DNA of 64,000 nt, taken from NCBI RefSeq assembly GCF_041240605.1, contig NZ_CP162487.1, positions 1,309,001 through 1,373,000 on the forward strand, written 5' to 3'. The notes beneath the pieces are model-generated. The model saw only the letters and a list, made by a program, of their open reading frames with translations, had not been told where the DNA came from and searched no databases. Positions 42,529-54,093 of this stretch are shown here, piece by piece. The translations under genes were made by a program, and so were the position numbers. This DNA comes from Xanthomonas sp. DAR 80977. GTDB taxonomy: Bacteria; Pseudomonadota; Gammaproteobacteria; Xanthomonadales; Xanthomonadaceae. Numbering within the stretch: the first letter of the stretch is position 1; each line of letters starts with the position of its first letter.

Positions 42529-43392
42529 CTAGCGCAGCCCGGACCAGCGCATATAGGTGTCGATGATTTCCGTGCCCCAGAAAAACGTGATCCAGCCGGC
42601 GATGGCCAGATACGGGCCGAACGGGATGGGCGTGGCCCGGTCGCGGCCCTTGGCCGCCAGCCAGATCGAGCCGAGCACCGCGCCGACCAGCGAGGAAATC
42701 AGGATGGTCGGCAGGATGCCTTTCAACCCGCACCACGCGCCGATCGCCGCCAGCAGCTTGAAGTCGCCATGGCCCATGCCTTCCTTGCCGGTGATCTGCT
42801 TGAACAGCCACCACACCGACCACAGCGACACATAGCCGACCGCCGCGCCGAGCAGCGCCGGCTTGGCTGGCATGTAGAGGTTGTCCATGCTGCCGACCAG
42901 TCCCAGCCACATCAGCGGCAAGGTCAGCTGGTCCGGCAGCAGCCGGGTACGCAGGTCGATCCCCGACATCGCGACCAGGAAGCAGCTGAACACGATCGCG
43001 CCGAACCCCTGCCAACCGAAACCGAAGCGCCAGACGCTGGCGACCACCAGCAGGCTGGTCAGCATCTCCACCAGCGGGTACTGGATCGAGATCGGCGCAT
43101 GGCAATGCCGGCACTTGCCGCGCAGGGCCAGCCAGCTGAACAGCGGGATGTTTTCGTACCAGGACAGCTTGTGCTTGCAGTGCGGGCAGTGCGACGGTTC
43201 GACCACGATCCCGGGCGGCGGCGGATCGTAGATGTCCGGCAGCTCCAGGATCTCGCGCGAGTCGCGCTTCCACTGCCACTCCATGCGCTTGGGCAGGCGC
43301 AGGATCACCACATTGAGGAAACTGCCTACCAGCAAGCCCAGCCCCGCCGCGGCGGGATAGCCGAGGCCGGGGTGTTGATCGAGAAATGCCAT
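42529..43392 (-). CDS. pilD: Type IV prepilin peptidase / N-methyltransferase
   Basis: PilD cleaves the leader peptide of prepilins and methylates the new N-terminal residue in the inner membrane. The 287-residue protein has the zinc-binding cysteine pairs C69/C72 and C94/C97 in the N-terminal domain, the two catalytic aspartates D146 (SGIDLRTRLLPD) and D210 (GMGHGDFK), and about eight membrane segments. The same enzyme usually serves type II secretion. Six bases separate it from pilC. Confidence 0.96.
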   Translation of the reverse strand: MAFLDQHPGLGYPAAAGLGLLVGSFLNVVILRLPKRMEWQWKRDSREILELPDIYDPPPPGIVVEPSHCPHCKHKLSWYENIPLFSWLALRGKCRHCHAPISIQYPLVEMLTSLLVVASVWRFGFGWQGFGAIVFSCFLVAMSGIDLRTRLLPDQLTLPLMWLGLVGSMDNLYMPAKPALLGAAVGYVSLWSVWWLFKQITGKEGMGHGDFKLLAAIGAWCGLKGILPTILISSLVGAVLGSIWLAAKGRDRATPIPFGPYLAIAGWITFFWGTEIIDTYMRWSGLR

Positions 43393-43398
43393 TAATGC

Positions 43399-44661
43399 TT
43401 ATCCAACGACTGCTGCCAGCTTGAAGATGGGCAGGTACATGCCGATGACCATGCCGCCGACGATGGTGCCGATGAACACCATGATCAGCGGCTCGAGCAG
43501 GCTGCTCAACGCATCGACCGCATTGTTCACTTCCTGCTCGAAGTACTCGGCCACCTTGAACAGCATCGCATCCAGCGCACCGGCCTCTTCGCCGATGGCG
43601 GTCATCTGGATGACCATGTGCGGAAACAGGTTGGCCTGCTTCATCGCCACGTTGACCGGATAGCCCACCGAGACGTCGTCGCGCATGCGCAGCACGGCTT
43701 TCTCGTAGACGCTGTTGCCGGTGGCGCCGGCGACGATGTCGAGGGCCTCTACCAGCGGGACGCCGGCACGGAAGGTCACGCCTAGCGTTCGCGAGAAGCG
43801 CGCCACCGAGCTGTTGTGCATGATCTGGCCGATGATCGGGACCTTCAGTATCAGCCGGTCCATGCCGTGCTGCATCGAAGGGGAACGCTTGTAGGCGAAG
43901 ACCAAGCTGCCGATGCTGCCAATCAAGATGAACAACACGATCCACCAATAGGCAACCATGAAGCGTGAAGCGGATACGATCATCTGTGTAAAGGCTGGCA
44001 ACTCGGCGCCAAAGCCCTTGAATACATCCTCGAACTGCGGCACCACCCACACCAGCAGGATCGAGCTGACCAGCAACGCGACCGCCATAACCATGGCCGG
44101 GTAAAACAACGCCTTTTTGATCTTGCCCTTCAGTGCTTCGATGTTTTCCTTGTAGGTCGCGACCGTCTCAAGCACGGTTTCGAGCACGCCGGCACCTTCT
44201 CCGGCCTTGACCAGGTTGCGATAAAGTTCATCGAACTGGACTGGATGCTTGCTTATTGCCTCATAGAGCGATGAGCCTCCCTCGATGTCAGTGCGGATCT
44301 GGTCGACCATTTTCTTCATGCGCGGGTTCTTATGACCGCTGGCGATGATCTCCAGTGATCCCACGATCGGAACGCCCGATTTCATCATGGTCGCCATCTG
44401 GCGGCTGAAAAAGGCGATGTCCTTCGGGGTGATCTTGCTGCCGGCAGAGCCGAACAGGGGCTTGGGTTTCGGCTTGACCACCGACGGCGTGATGCCCTGG
44501 CGGCGCAATTCCGCACGCAACAGGTTGGCGTTCTTGGCGGTCTGCTCACCCTTCATCTTGACGCCGCGTTTGTCCACCCCCTCCCAGACAAACGGGACCT
44601 GCTGGCTGACGACAGTGCGGGTCATTGGCTCTTTCTTGACTGCGCTACGAGTTGCGGACAT
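43399..44661 (-). CDS. pilC: Type IV pilus inner-membrane platform protein
   Basis: PilC is the polytopic base on which the pilus motors act. The 420-residue protein has the two T2SS-F domains (IAFFSRQMATMMKSGVPIVG; RFSRTLGVTFRAGVPLVEAL) each with membrane segments, a layout matching PilC/GspF. I chose the ATG giving MSATRSAVKKEP, because longer forms add residues not seen in the family. It is the first of a leftward pilC-pilD-coaE operon, divergent from pilA. Confidence 0.95.
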   Translation of the reverse strand: MSATRSAVKKEPMTRTVVSQQVPFVWEGVDKRGVKMKGEQTAKNANLLRAELRRQGITPSVVKPKPKPLFGSAGSKITPKDIAFFSRQMATMMKSGVPIVGSLEIIASGHKNPRMKKMVDQIRTDIEGGSSLYEAISKHPVQFDELYRNLVKAGEGAGVLETVLETVATYKENIEALKGKIKKALFYPAMVMAVALLVSSILLVWVVPQFEDVFKGFGAELPAFTQMIVSASRFMVAYWWIVLFILIGSIGSLVFAYKRSPSMQHGMDRLILKVPIIGQIMHNSSVARFSRTLGVTFRAGVPLVEALDIVAGATGNSVYEKAVLRMRDDVSVGYPVNVAMKQANLFPHMVIQMTAIGEEAGALDAMLFKVAEYFEQEVNNAVDALSSLLEPLIMVFIGTIVGGMVIGMYLPIFKLAAVVG

Positions 44662-45041
44662 AAGGTGGACTCCCCGTCCAGCCATCCCCAGGCGGACATG
44701 CTTGGCATGGTATCGGTTTACGCAACATCTAGCATCCGTGTCTTGCCAGGGGCACTCCAGGGGTGGTCGGCCAAGGTCTCACCAAAGTGACGCCTGGCGT
44801 CACTTTGTGACCCGGTCCGGCCTTAGGTAGATCCTATCGCAATTCTTTGCAATGCCTGTGCAAGCTGGAATGCAATGGGAACTCATGCGTCCTTGAAGAC
44901 CCGGGATACGCGCGAAGAAGTTGGCACGCAGTATGCTTGTAACACCTGCACGTGGCGCTCTGCCGCGCGGCGCTCACCGGACCGCAACACTCCGTGAGCA
45001 GGGTGTCCACCACATTACATGCCATCTCTAGGGGATTCGCT
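44662..45041. other. pilC-pilA divergent control region
   Basis: These 380 bases separate pilC and pilA. The pilA side has the sigma-54 promoter at 44922 and a 105-base leader. The rest shows repeated GTGACGCC-type sequences around 44780-44810, possible PilR sites, but I cannot confirm this. Confidence 0.45.
44922..44937 (+). promoter_or_regulatory. Sigma-54 promoter of pilA
   Basis: TGGCACGCAGTATGCT has the -24 GG and -12 GC with exactly ten bases between them, as RpoN needs. It lies 105 bases before the pilA start. PilR, the matching activator, is coded at 48200-49588. Confidence 0.82.
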
Positions 45042-45476
45042 ATGAAAAAGCAGCAGGGCTTCACGCTGATTGAACTTATGATCGTGGTCGCGATCATCGC
45101 CATTCTGGCCGCTATCGCTATTCCGGCGTACAACGACTATGTAACCAGGGCGCAAGTGTCTGAGGCAGTTTCGCTTGCCGGTGGACTCAAGGCTCCGCTT
45201 GCCGAGTATGGTGCCAATGCCAATGCTTGGCCGACTCTGGTAGCGCCTACGGCAACCGCAACGTCGACGCAGATTCCAGCTACTCTCACCGGCAAGTACG
45301 CCACGATCTCCAATGCGATCACTGGCACGTATCCGGCAGGAACCATTACCGCTACTATGACTAGCGGCCGCGCAAATGGTACTACGATCCTGTTTGTAAC
45401 CCCGGATGGCGGCGCTACCTGGACCTGCAATACCGGCACCGCTCTCTCCAAGTACCGTCCGCAGGCTTGTCGTTAA
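45042..45476 (+). CDS. pilA: Major type IV pilin
   Basis: This 144-residue prepilin has the class A leader MKKQQG, cut by PilD before Phe, the +5 Glu in [16 protein letters not shown] and a long hydrophobic assembly helix. Two cysteines near the C-terminus (WTCNTG; PQACR) form the likely D-loop disulfide. Ser/Thr/Ala-rich loops make up the exposed part, less GC-rich than most genes here. A GGGG-containing ribosome site precedes the ATG. Polymerised by PilB and controlled from the sigma-54 promoter upstream. Confidence 0.96.
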   Translation: MKKQQGFTLIELMIVVAIIAILAAIAIPAYNDYVTRAQVSEAVSLAGGLKAPLAEYGANANAWPTLVAPTATATSTQIPATLTGKYATISNAITGTYPAGTITATMTSGRANGTTILFVTPDGGATWTCNTGTALSKYRPQACR

Positions 45477-46298
45477 GCCTTTGGATGTAAAGGCGGCAGG
45501 GAATGGGCTCGGATCTGGATGTCTCGGTTAGGTATCTATTCAAGAGATAAGCCTTCACTGAAGAATGTCTCCCGATCCAAGCGGCTTCATTTCAACCGAC
45601 ATCTGGCCTGCCATCTGGTAGGCCAGATGTTGTGTTGTGTAGTAAGGCAGTGCGACATTCGGCTGGGCAGAGATTGAACTCCAACTTTGCGTCAACCGTT
45701 TAGTCCGCAAGCCTGCCAGTCATGATCGAGCATCGCAAACGCGTGTAGCGGTACTAGAGTCTCCATCCGCTAACTTGCGTCAGGCTGCCCTCGAAAGCTC
45801 TGGCCGTAACGATGCAATTTCGGATCTGCGGAACCCCGCCTTGATTTGTACTTGCCGATGATGATCGCCGCTGCCGCCTGCTCTGCGTTGCCCTCGGTTA
45901 TCTCCCTGTAGACCAGTAACACCAGAGTCCGGCCTCCGGTTGACATGCTGCTTCGTTGCGGCTGAGGCGGTGCTCTCTCCATGAACGTGGTCCTCGTGGT
46001 CTAGCCGCTGTAGTGCGCGTACAGAGCGCGCGACACGGGTCGTCCTTGGCGGGCATCTCGAGAGGCTTGACTTGGAGCGATGGCAAGCGATTGATCCTCT
46101 GCCATTTGGCCTTCCGCATTTCGACACCACAGCTTCCAAATGTTGGATGTCTGTGCTTGGGTAACACTAATTTTTTGAGGCGTTTTACATTCGGAGAGGC
46201 TGGTTCCCGTTGCGGGATATCTTCTCCAACAACGCTAGGGTCCGCCCGCCGCGGCCAACAGATGCGTTATTCTTTCTAGGTTAGCCTACGGGGGCCAT
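45477..46298. other. Long gap between pilA and pilB
   Basis: These 822 bases hold a terminator after pilA (45599) and otherwise no recognisable gene. Several overlapping open frames on the minus strand (45770-46167) have no family features and odd composition; they may be decayed remains of a pilin accessory gene or a mobile element. The last 60 bases carry the pilB leader. Confidence 0.45.
45599..45640 (+). terminator. Likely terminator of pilA
   Basis: A perfect 11-pair stem ACATCTGGCCT/AGGCCAGATGT with a ten-base loop is followed by a TG-rich stretch (TGTGTTGTGT). Lacking a pure T-run, it is probably a moderate terminator. Confidence 0.6.
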
Positions 46299-48035
46299 AT
46301 GAATGCTCTGACATCCGCCAACCTGGTCGGCATCACCGGCATCGCGCGCCGCCTGGTTCAGGATGGCGTGCTGGACGAAAGTCTCGCGCGCACCGCCATG
46401 GCGCATGCCGCCGAGGCCAAGATCCCGCTGCCGCAATGGTTTTCCGAGAAGAAGCTGGTCACCGCGGCGCAGCTGGCTGCCGCCAATGCGGTGGAGTTCG
46501 GGATGCCGCTGCTGGACGTGTCGGTGTTCGATGCCAACCAGAGCGCAATCAAGCTGGTCAGCGAGGAGCTGCTGCAGAAGCACCAGGTGCTGCCGTTGTT
46601 CAAGCGCGGCAACCGGCTGTTCGTGGGGGTCAGCAATCCGACCCAGACCCGGGCGCTGGACGACATCAAGTTCCATACCAATCTGACGGTGGAGCCGATC
46701 CTGGTCGACGAGGACCAGATCCGGCGCACGCTGGAGCAGTGGCAGGCCAGCAACGATGCGATCGGCAACAGCCTGGGCGGCGACGACGAGGGCATGGACA
46801 ACCTCGAGGTCGGGGCCGGCGACGAGGACATGGGCAGCGGCGGCGATACCGGTGTCGATGCCAAGGGCGACGACACGCCCGTGGTCAAGTTCGTGAACAA
46901 GGTGCTGGTCGATGCGATCCGCCGCGGCGCCTCGGACATCCATTTCGAGCCGTACGAGGACGACTACCGGGTGCGCCTGCGCATCGACGGCCTACTCAAG
47001 AGCGTGGCCAAGGCGCCGGTCAAGCTCAACCAGCGCATCGCGGCGCGGTTGAAGGTGATGTCGCAGCTGGACATCGCCGAGAAGCGGGTGCCGCAGGATG
47101 GGCGCATCAAGCTCAACCTGTCCAAGAGCAAGCAGATCGATTTCCGCGTCAGCACGCTGCCGACGCTGTTCGGCGAGAAGATCGTGCTGCGTATCCTCGA
47201 CGGCAGCGCGGCCAAGCTGGGCATCGACAAGCTCGGCTACGAGCCGGAGCAGCAGAAGCTGTTCCTGGACGCGATCCACAAACCCTACGGCATGGTGCTG
47301 GTGACCGGCCCGACCGGCTCGGGCAAGACGGTGTCGCTGTACACCGCGCTGGGCATCCTCAACGACGATACCCGCAACATCTCCACGGCCGAGGACCCGG
47401 TCGAAATCCGCTTGCCCGGCGTCAACCAGGTGCAGCAGAACAACAAGCGCGGCATGACCTTCGCCGCCGCCTTGCGCTCGTTCCTGCGCCAGGATCCGGA
47501 CATCATCATGGTCGGCGAAATCCGCGACCTGGAGACGGCCGAGATCGCGATCAAGGCGGCGCAGACCGGCCACATGGTGCTGTCCACGCTGCATACCAAC
47601 GATGCGCCGCAGACCATCGCGCGCCTGATGAACATGGGCATCGCGCCGTACAACATCACCAGCTCGGTGACGCTGGTGATCGCGCAGCGCCTGGCTCGGC
47701 GGCTGTGCAACAACTGCAAGCGCCCCACCCAGCTGCCGAACAATGCGCTGCTGGCCGAAGGCTTCACCGAGGCCGAAGTCGCCGCCGGCATCCAACTGTA
47801 CGAAGCGGTTGGCTGCGACGAGTGCACCGAGGGCTACAAGGGCCGCACCGGCATCTATCAGGTGATGCCGATGAACGACGATATCGGAGCGATCGTGCTG
47901 CAGGGCGGCAACGCGATGGATATCGCCGAGGCGGCGCAGAAGATCGGGGTCAAGGACCTGCGCCAGTCGGCGCTGCTCAAGGCGCGCAACGGCATCACCA
48001 GCCTGGCCGAGATCAATCGCGTCACCAAGGACTGA
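46299..48035 (+). CDS. pilB: Type IV pilus assembly ATPase
   Basis: PilB is the cytoplasmic hexameric motor that extends the pilus. The 578-residue protein has an N-terminal MshEN-type domain (SEELLQKHQVLPLFKRGNR), a central domain (SDIHFEPYEDDYRVRLRIDG) and the secretion ATPase core: Walker A GPTGSGKT (K343), an Asp box STAEDPVE, Walker B in DPDIIMVGEIRD and a His box LSTLHTND. A zinc-binding tetracysteine, CNNC and CDEC, follows, as in PilB/GspE. It is separate from pilC here, with pilA and a gap between. Confidence 0.96.
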   Translation: MNALTSANLVGITGIARRLVQDGVLDESLARTAMAHAAEAKIPLPQWFSEKKLVTAAQLAAANAVEFGMPLLDVSVFDANQSAIKLVSEELLQKHQVLPLFKRGNRLFVGVSNPTQTRALDDIKFHTNLTVEPILVDEDQIRRTLEQWQASNDAIGNSLGGDDEGMDNLEVGAGDEDMGSGGDTGVDAKGDDTPVVKFVNKVLVDAIRRGASDIHFEPYEDDYRVRLRIDGLLKSVAKAPVKLNQRIAARLKVMSQLDIAEKRVPQDGRIKLNLSKSKQIDFRVSTLPTLFGEKIVLRILDGSAAKLGIDKLGYEPEQQKLFLDAIHKPYGMVLVTGPTGSGKTVSLYTALGILNDDTRNISTAEDPVEIRLPGVNQVQQNNKRGMTFAAALRSFLRQDPDIIMVGEIRDLETAEIAIKAAQTGHMVLSTLHTNDAPQTIARLMNMGIAPYNITSSVTLVIAQRLARRLCNNCKRPTQLPNNALLAEGFTEAEVAAGIQLYEAVGCDECTEGYKGRTGIYQVMPMNDDIGAIVLQGGNAMDIAEAAQKIGVKDLRQSALLKARNGITSLAEINRVTKD

Positions 48036-48040
48036 AAGGC

Positions 48041-48194
48041 CGGGATTCGGCAGTCGGGATTGGGGATTCGTAAGAGCCGGGCAGCGGCTCTTCGTTCAAG
48101 CCTGGATCCGGCTTTTCTGCCTGGGCCGAACGAGGCGCAGGGCAGGGAAACGCATTGCTTTTACGAATCCCTAATCCCGATTCCCCACTCCCGG
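48041..48194. repeat. Inverted-arm repeat, family A, copy 5
   Basis: A left arm (about 48041-48070) and right arm (about 48164-48194) are approximate reverse complements around a spacer of about 93 bases. They lie between convergent pilB and pilR, where the hairpin could help end both transcripts. Confidence 0.8.
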
Positions 48195-48199
48195 CCCCT

Positions 48200-49588
<1,389 letters not shown>

Positions 49589-49662
49589 GTGCGGAAAAGA
49601 TAGCCCAGGTCCGGGGGGAGCGCCAAATTATCGACGCGGCAAGGGTTTTGGTGATGCGCGTC

Positions 49663-51276
49663 TCAACCCGAGAGCATGGTGTGCGGGCCGGGCAGGAGCA
49701 CCCGGAAACAGGCGCCGCCGGCCGGCACCGGCACGTACTCCAGCCGCGCCTGGTTGGCCCGGCACAGTTCGCGGGCGATGTACAGGCCCAGCCCGGTGCC
49801 GTGCTCGGAGGTGGTGAAGAACGGGCGGAACAACTGCGCGGCCACCGCCTCGGGAATGCCGGGGCCGCGGTCCATCACGTCGACGATCGCGTTGCGCTCC
49901 TGCACCGCCACGCGCAGCCGCACCCGCGCCGGCTCCTCCATCACCCGGCCGTACTTGAGCGCGTTGTGCACCAGCGCGCTGAGGATCTGGTGCAGGTGCT
50001 TGGGATCGACCAGCGCGTGCACCGGCTGCGGGGCGAGGATCGCCTCCAGGCTGTCGGTCTCGATCGACAGGGTCTGCCGGTATTCCAGCACGAAGCGGCG
50101 CACGAACACGCCCAGGTCCAGGTTCTCCGGATTGGAGCGCTCGCGCCGGGCCAGGCCCAGCACGCTCTCGACGATGCCGTTGGTGCGCTGGCACTGCAGA
50201 TGGATGATCTGCAGCAGGCGGCGGTCGGCATCGCCGATCGCCGGCGACTCCTCGAGCAGCTGCGAGGCATAGCTGATCGCGGCCAGCGGGTTGCGGATCT
50301 CGTGCGCCAGGCTGGCCGAGAAGCGGCCCAGCGCCGACAGGGTCAGCGACTCGGCGCGCCGCGACACCACCGTCGCATCGTCCAGGAACACCAGGGTCAG
50401 GTCGTCTTCCATCAGCAGCCGGGCGAAGCGCGGTTGCACCTCCGGCTGGTCCGGCGACAGCTGCAGCGGCGTCTCCTCCTGGTTCCAGCCGTTGCGCCAG
50501 CGTTGCAGCCGCTTGCACAGCTCCGGCGCGGCGCTGAGCAGCTCCAGGCGGCCGCTGGCGCTGTTGCCGTCGGCGTCGCCGAGCAGCGCCGAGGCCGCCT
50601 CGTTGGCCAGGGTGACGCGGTTCTGCGCGTCCACCACCAGCACCCCGGTACGCATGCGGCGGATGATCAACTCGTTGATTTCGTAGAGATTCGCGACTTC
50701 GGCGCCACGCCGATCGGCCAGCGTCTGGCTGCTGCGCGCGCGTTGCCCGATCTGGTAGCAGATGTAGGCCACCGCCAGGTAGCTGGTGGCGAACATGGCC
50801 AGCTCGGCCAGGCTGCGGGTGCTCTCGCCGCCGTCCAGCGAGGTCCACAGGTATTCCAGCAAGGTCGCCGCCGCCGCGGTCAGGGCGATGCCGAAGCCGT
50901 AGCGCAGCGGCAGCAGCATCGCCGCGGCGGCGACGTTGAACAGCAGCATCATCGCGATGCCGGCGCTGGCCGCGGGCAGCGCGTGCGCGGCGAGGGTGGC
51001 CGCGGCGATGTCCGCCGTCGCGCTGCAGAACACGATCGGGGTCAGGTGACGTTCGTTGCGGCCCCACAACAGCAGCAGCAGCGCCACGGTCAGGTAGGCG
51101 CTCGCCAGTCCCACCGCCAGGCGCGGGAAGCGCGGCTCGCCGACCAGCGTGCTCAACGGGCTGAACACCAGCGCTGCGATCAGCCCGGCCACCAGCACGC
51201 GGTACAGCGCGAAGAAATACAGCTCGCGGCGGGGGATGGACTCGAAGCGGTCGATGAGCGAGGTGCTTGCGGGCAA
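49663..51276 (-). CDS. pilS: PilS-type sensor histidine kinase
   Basis: PilS is the inner-membrane kinase for PilR. The protein has six hydrophobic segments in the first 200 residues, a PAS-type domain (TGVLVVDAQNRVTLANEAA) and kinase modules with the phospho-His in SASLAHEIRNPLAAI, and ALVHNALKYG, DRGPGIPE and GTGLGLYIA. There is no ATG near a sensible start; I chose the TTG at 51276, giving a 537-residue protein, because GGAG lies six bases upstream and longer forms add an unlikely basic region. Confidence 0.9.
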   Translation of the reverse strand: MPASTSLIDRFESIPRRELYFFALYRVLVAGLIAALVFSPLSTLVGEPRFPRLAVGLASAYLTVALLLLLWGRNERHLTPIVFCSATADIAAATLAAHALPAASAGIAMMLLFNVAAAAMLLPLRYGFGIALTAAAATLLEYLWTSLDGGESTRSLAELAMFATSYLAVAYICYQIGQRARSSQTLADRRGAEVANLYEINELIIRRMRTGVLVVDAQNRVTLANEAASALLGDADGNSASGRLELLSAAPELCKRLQRWRNGWNQEETPLQLSPDQPEVQPRFARLLMEDDLTLVFLDDATVVSRRAESLTLSALGRFSASLAHEIRNPLAAISYASQLLEESPAIGDADRRLLQIIHLQCQRTNGIVESVLGLARRERSNPENLDLGVFVRRFVLEYRQTLSIETDSLEAILAPQPVHALVDPKHLHQILSALVHNALKYGRVMEEPARVRLRVAVQERNAIVDVMDRGPGIPEAVAAQLFRPFFTTSEHGTGLGLYIARELCRANQARLEYVPVPAGGACFRVLLPGPHTMLSG

Positions 51277-51575
51277 GCCGAACTCCAGCCAGGCGGCAGA
51301 CGGCGCGAGTATAGGCGTGGTGCCGGGGAATGCGATGGCAGGGCGCGATCGGGGTGGGGCCGGAACGGTCACGGCATGGCCGCGGCAAGCGGCCCGCCGC
51401 GGCCCGATCCGAGGCGCCGGGCCGGTCGCGGGCCGGCTTCCCGCTCGCGCCGGACCGGTGCTTTTGCGCCGCCGCCCAGGGTCGGCGACAATATGCGGCC
51501 CGTCCGTACCATTCCGGCCGCCATCCAAGGGCCCGGATCGCTGCGGGACGGTCGTTCCTCTTCCCACGGTGACGC

Positions 51576-52739
<1,164 letters not shown>

Positions 52740-52762
52740 ACCCACGAGACTAGGAAGAATTC

Positions 52763-53635
52763 ATGTCTGTTTTGATCAACAAGAATACGAAAGTCATCGT
52801 GCAGGGCTTCACCGGCCAGCAGGGGACTTTCCACGCGACCCAGATGGTCGAGTACGGCACCCAGGTGGTCGGCGGCGTGACCCCGGGCAAGGGCGGCACC
52901 AAGCACATCGACCTGCCGGTGTTCAACACCGTGCGCGAAGCGGTCGACGCCACCGGCGCCGACGCGTCGGTGATCTACGTGCCGCCGCCGTTCGCGGCCG
53001 ATGCGATCCTGGAAGCGGCGGCGGCCGGCATCAAGGTCATCATCTGCATCACCGAGGGCATCCCGGTGCTGGACATGCTGCGCGTCAAGAACGTGCTGAA
53101 GGCGCACCCGGACGTGACCCTGGTCGGCCCGAACTGCCCCGGCGTGATCACTCCGGGCGAGTGCAAGATCGGCATCATGCCGGGCCACATCCACATGCCG
53201 GGCAAGATCGGCATCGTGTCGCGTTCGGGCACGCTGACCTATGAAGCGGTCAAGCAGACCACCGCGGCCGGCCTGGGCCAGTCCACCGTCATCGGCATCG
53301 GCGGCGACCCGATCAACGGCCTGAACTTCGTCGACTGCCTCAAGCTGTTCAACGAAGACCCGCAGACCCTGGGCATCATCATGGTCGGCGAGATCGGCGG
53401 CGACGCCGAGGAAGCCGGCGCCGAGTACATCAAGGCCCACGTCAAGAAGCCGGTGGTCGGCTTCATCGCCGGCGCCTCGGCCCCTCCGGGCAAGCGCATG
53501 GGCCACGCCGGTGCGATCGCCTCGGGCGGTGCGGGCACCGCGGCCGGCAAGTTCGCGGCGATGGAAGCCGCCGGCGTCAAGACCGTCCGCTCGCCGGGCG
53601 ACCTGGGCGCGGCGATCGCGTCGCTGGTGAAGTAA
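52763..53635 (+). CDS. sucD: Succinyl-CoA synthetase alpha subunit
   Basis: SucD carries the phosphohistidine and the CoA site. The 290-residue protein has a CoA-binding start ([16 protein letters not shown]), [17 protein letters not shown] and the active-site H248 in [12 protein letters not shown]. It forms an operon with sucC and is followed by a good terminator. Confidence 0.97.
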   Translation: MSVLINKNTKVIVQGFTGQQGTFHATQMVEYGTQVVGGVTPGKGGTKHIDLPVFNTVREAVDATGADASVIYVPPPFAADAILEAAAAGIKVIICITEGIPVLDMLRVKNVLKAHPDVTLVGPNCPGVITPGECKIGIMPGHIHMPGKIGIVSRSGTLTYEAVKQTTAAGLGQSTVIGIGGDPINGLNFVDCLKLFNEDPQTLGIIMVGEIGGDAEEAGAEYIKAHVKKPVVGFIAGASAPPGKRMGHAGAIASGGAGTAAGKFAAMEAAGVKTVRSPGDLGAAIASLVK

Positions 53636-53729
53636 GCAACGCAGCGGTCCGGTGTGCGGCGCGCCTGTGCCGCATGCGGGGACCGTGCGCCGGTGGCGGC
53701 GATGGTTGCCGCCGACGCGCGTCGAATCG

Positions 53730-53755
53730 GGCCCCGCGCAAGCGGGGCCTTTTTC
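53730..53755 (+). terminator. Intrinsic terminator of sucCD
   Basis: An eight-pair GC stem GGCCCCGC/GCGGGGCC with a GCAA loop is followed by TTTTTCG, about 95 bases after the sucD stop. Confidence 0.85.
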
Positions 53756-53837
53756 GTGGCGCCATCGCCTCCGCTCGGCAGGCGGCGCAGCGGGCGTGCG
53801 CACCGTCATGGGCGCCGACGCCAGCCAGTATCCGAAG

Positions 53838-53904
53838 GTGGGAGCGACTTCAGTCGCGACGGGCGTTGCCGGTAGAGCCCGTCGCGACTGAAGTCGCTCC
53901 CACA
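53838..53904. repeat. REP-like inverted pair, family B, copy 4
   Basis: A GTGGGAGCGACTTCAGTCGCGAC unit and its inverted copy lie about 20 bases apart between the sucCD terminator and the PQQ dehydrogenase gene. Confidence 0.8.
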
Positions 53905-54093
53905 TCGCTCCTGGTGCTCCGATGCGCCCTGGCGCAGTCGCAGGCCCGATCGGATATGCCTTCCGGGTTCCATTCGTCCCTGGCTCGCCGCCACTGGTCA
54001 CTGCCGCGGCCACCGCCATCCCTTGGGCGACGTGGGCGGCGAGGGCGCTGCGCATACTCGCCGCCACTTCAGGCAATGACAGGAGCGGCACCG

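Noticed and set aside
44780..44815. PilR-binding sites ahead of pilA
   Set aside because: Repeated GTGACGCC-like sequences are present, but the match to a known PilR pattern is too loose to claim.
45770..46167. Minus-strand open frames between pilA and pilB
   Set aside because: They overlap one another and show no recognisable motif. Kept only as a note in the gap entry.
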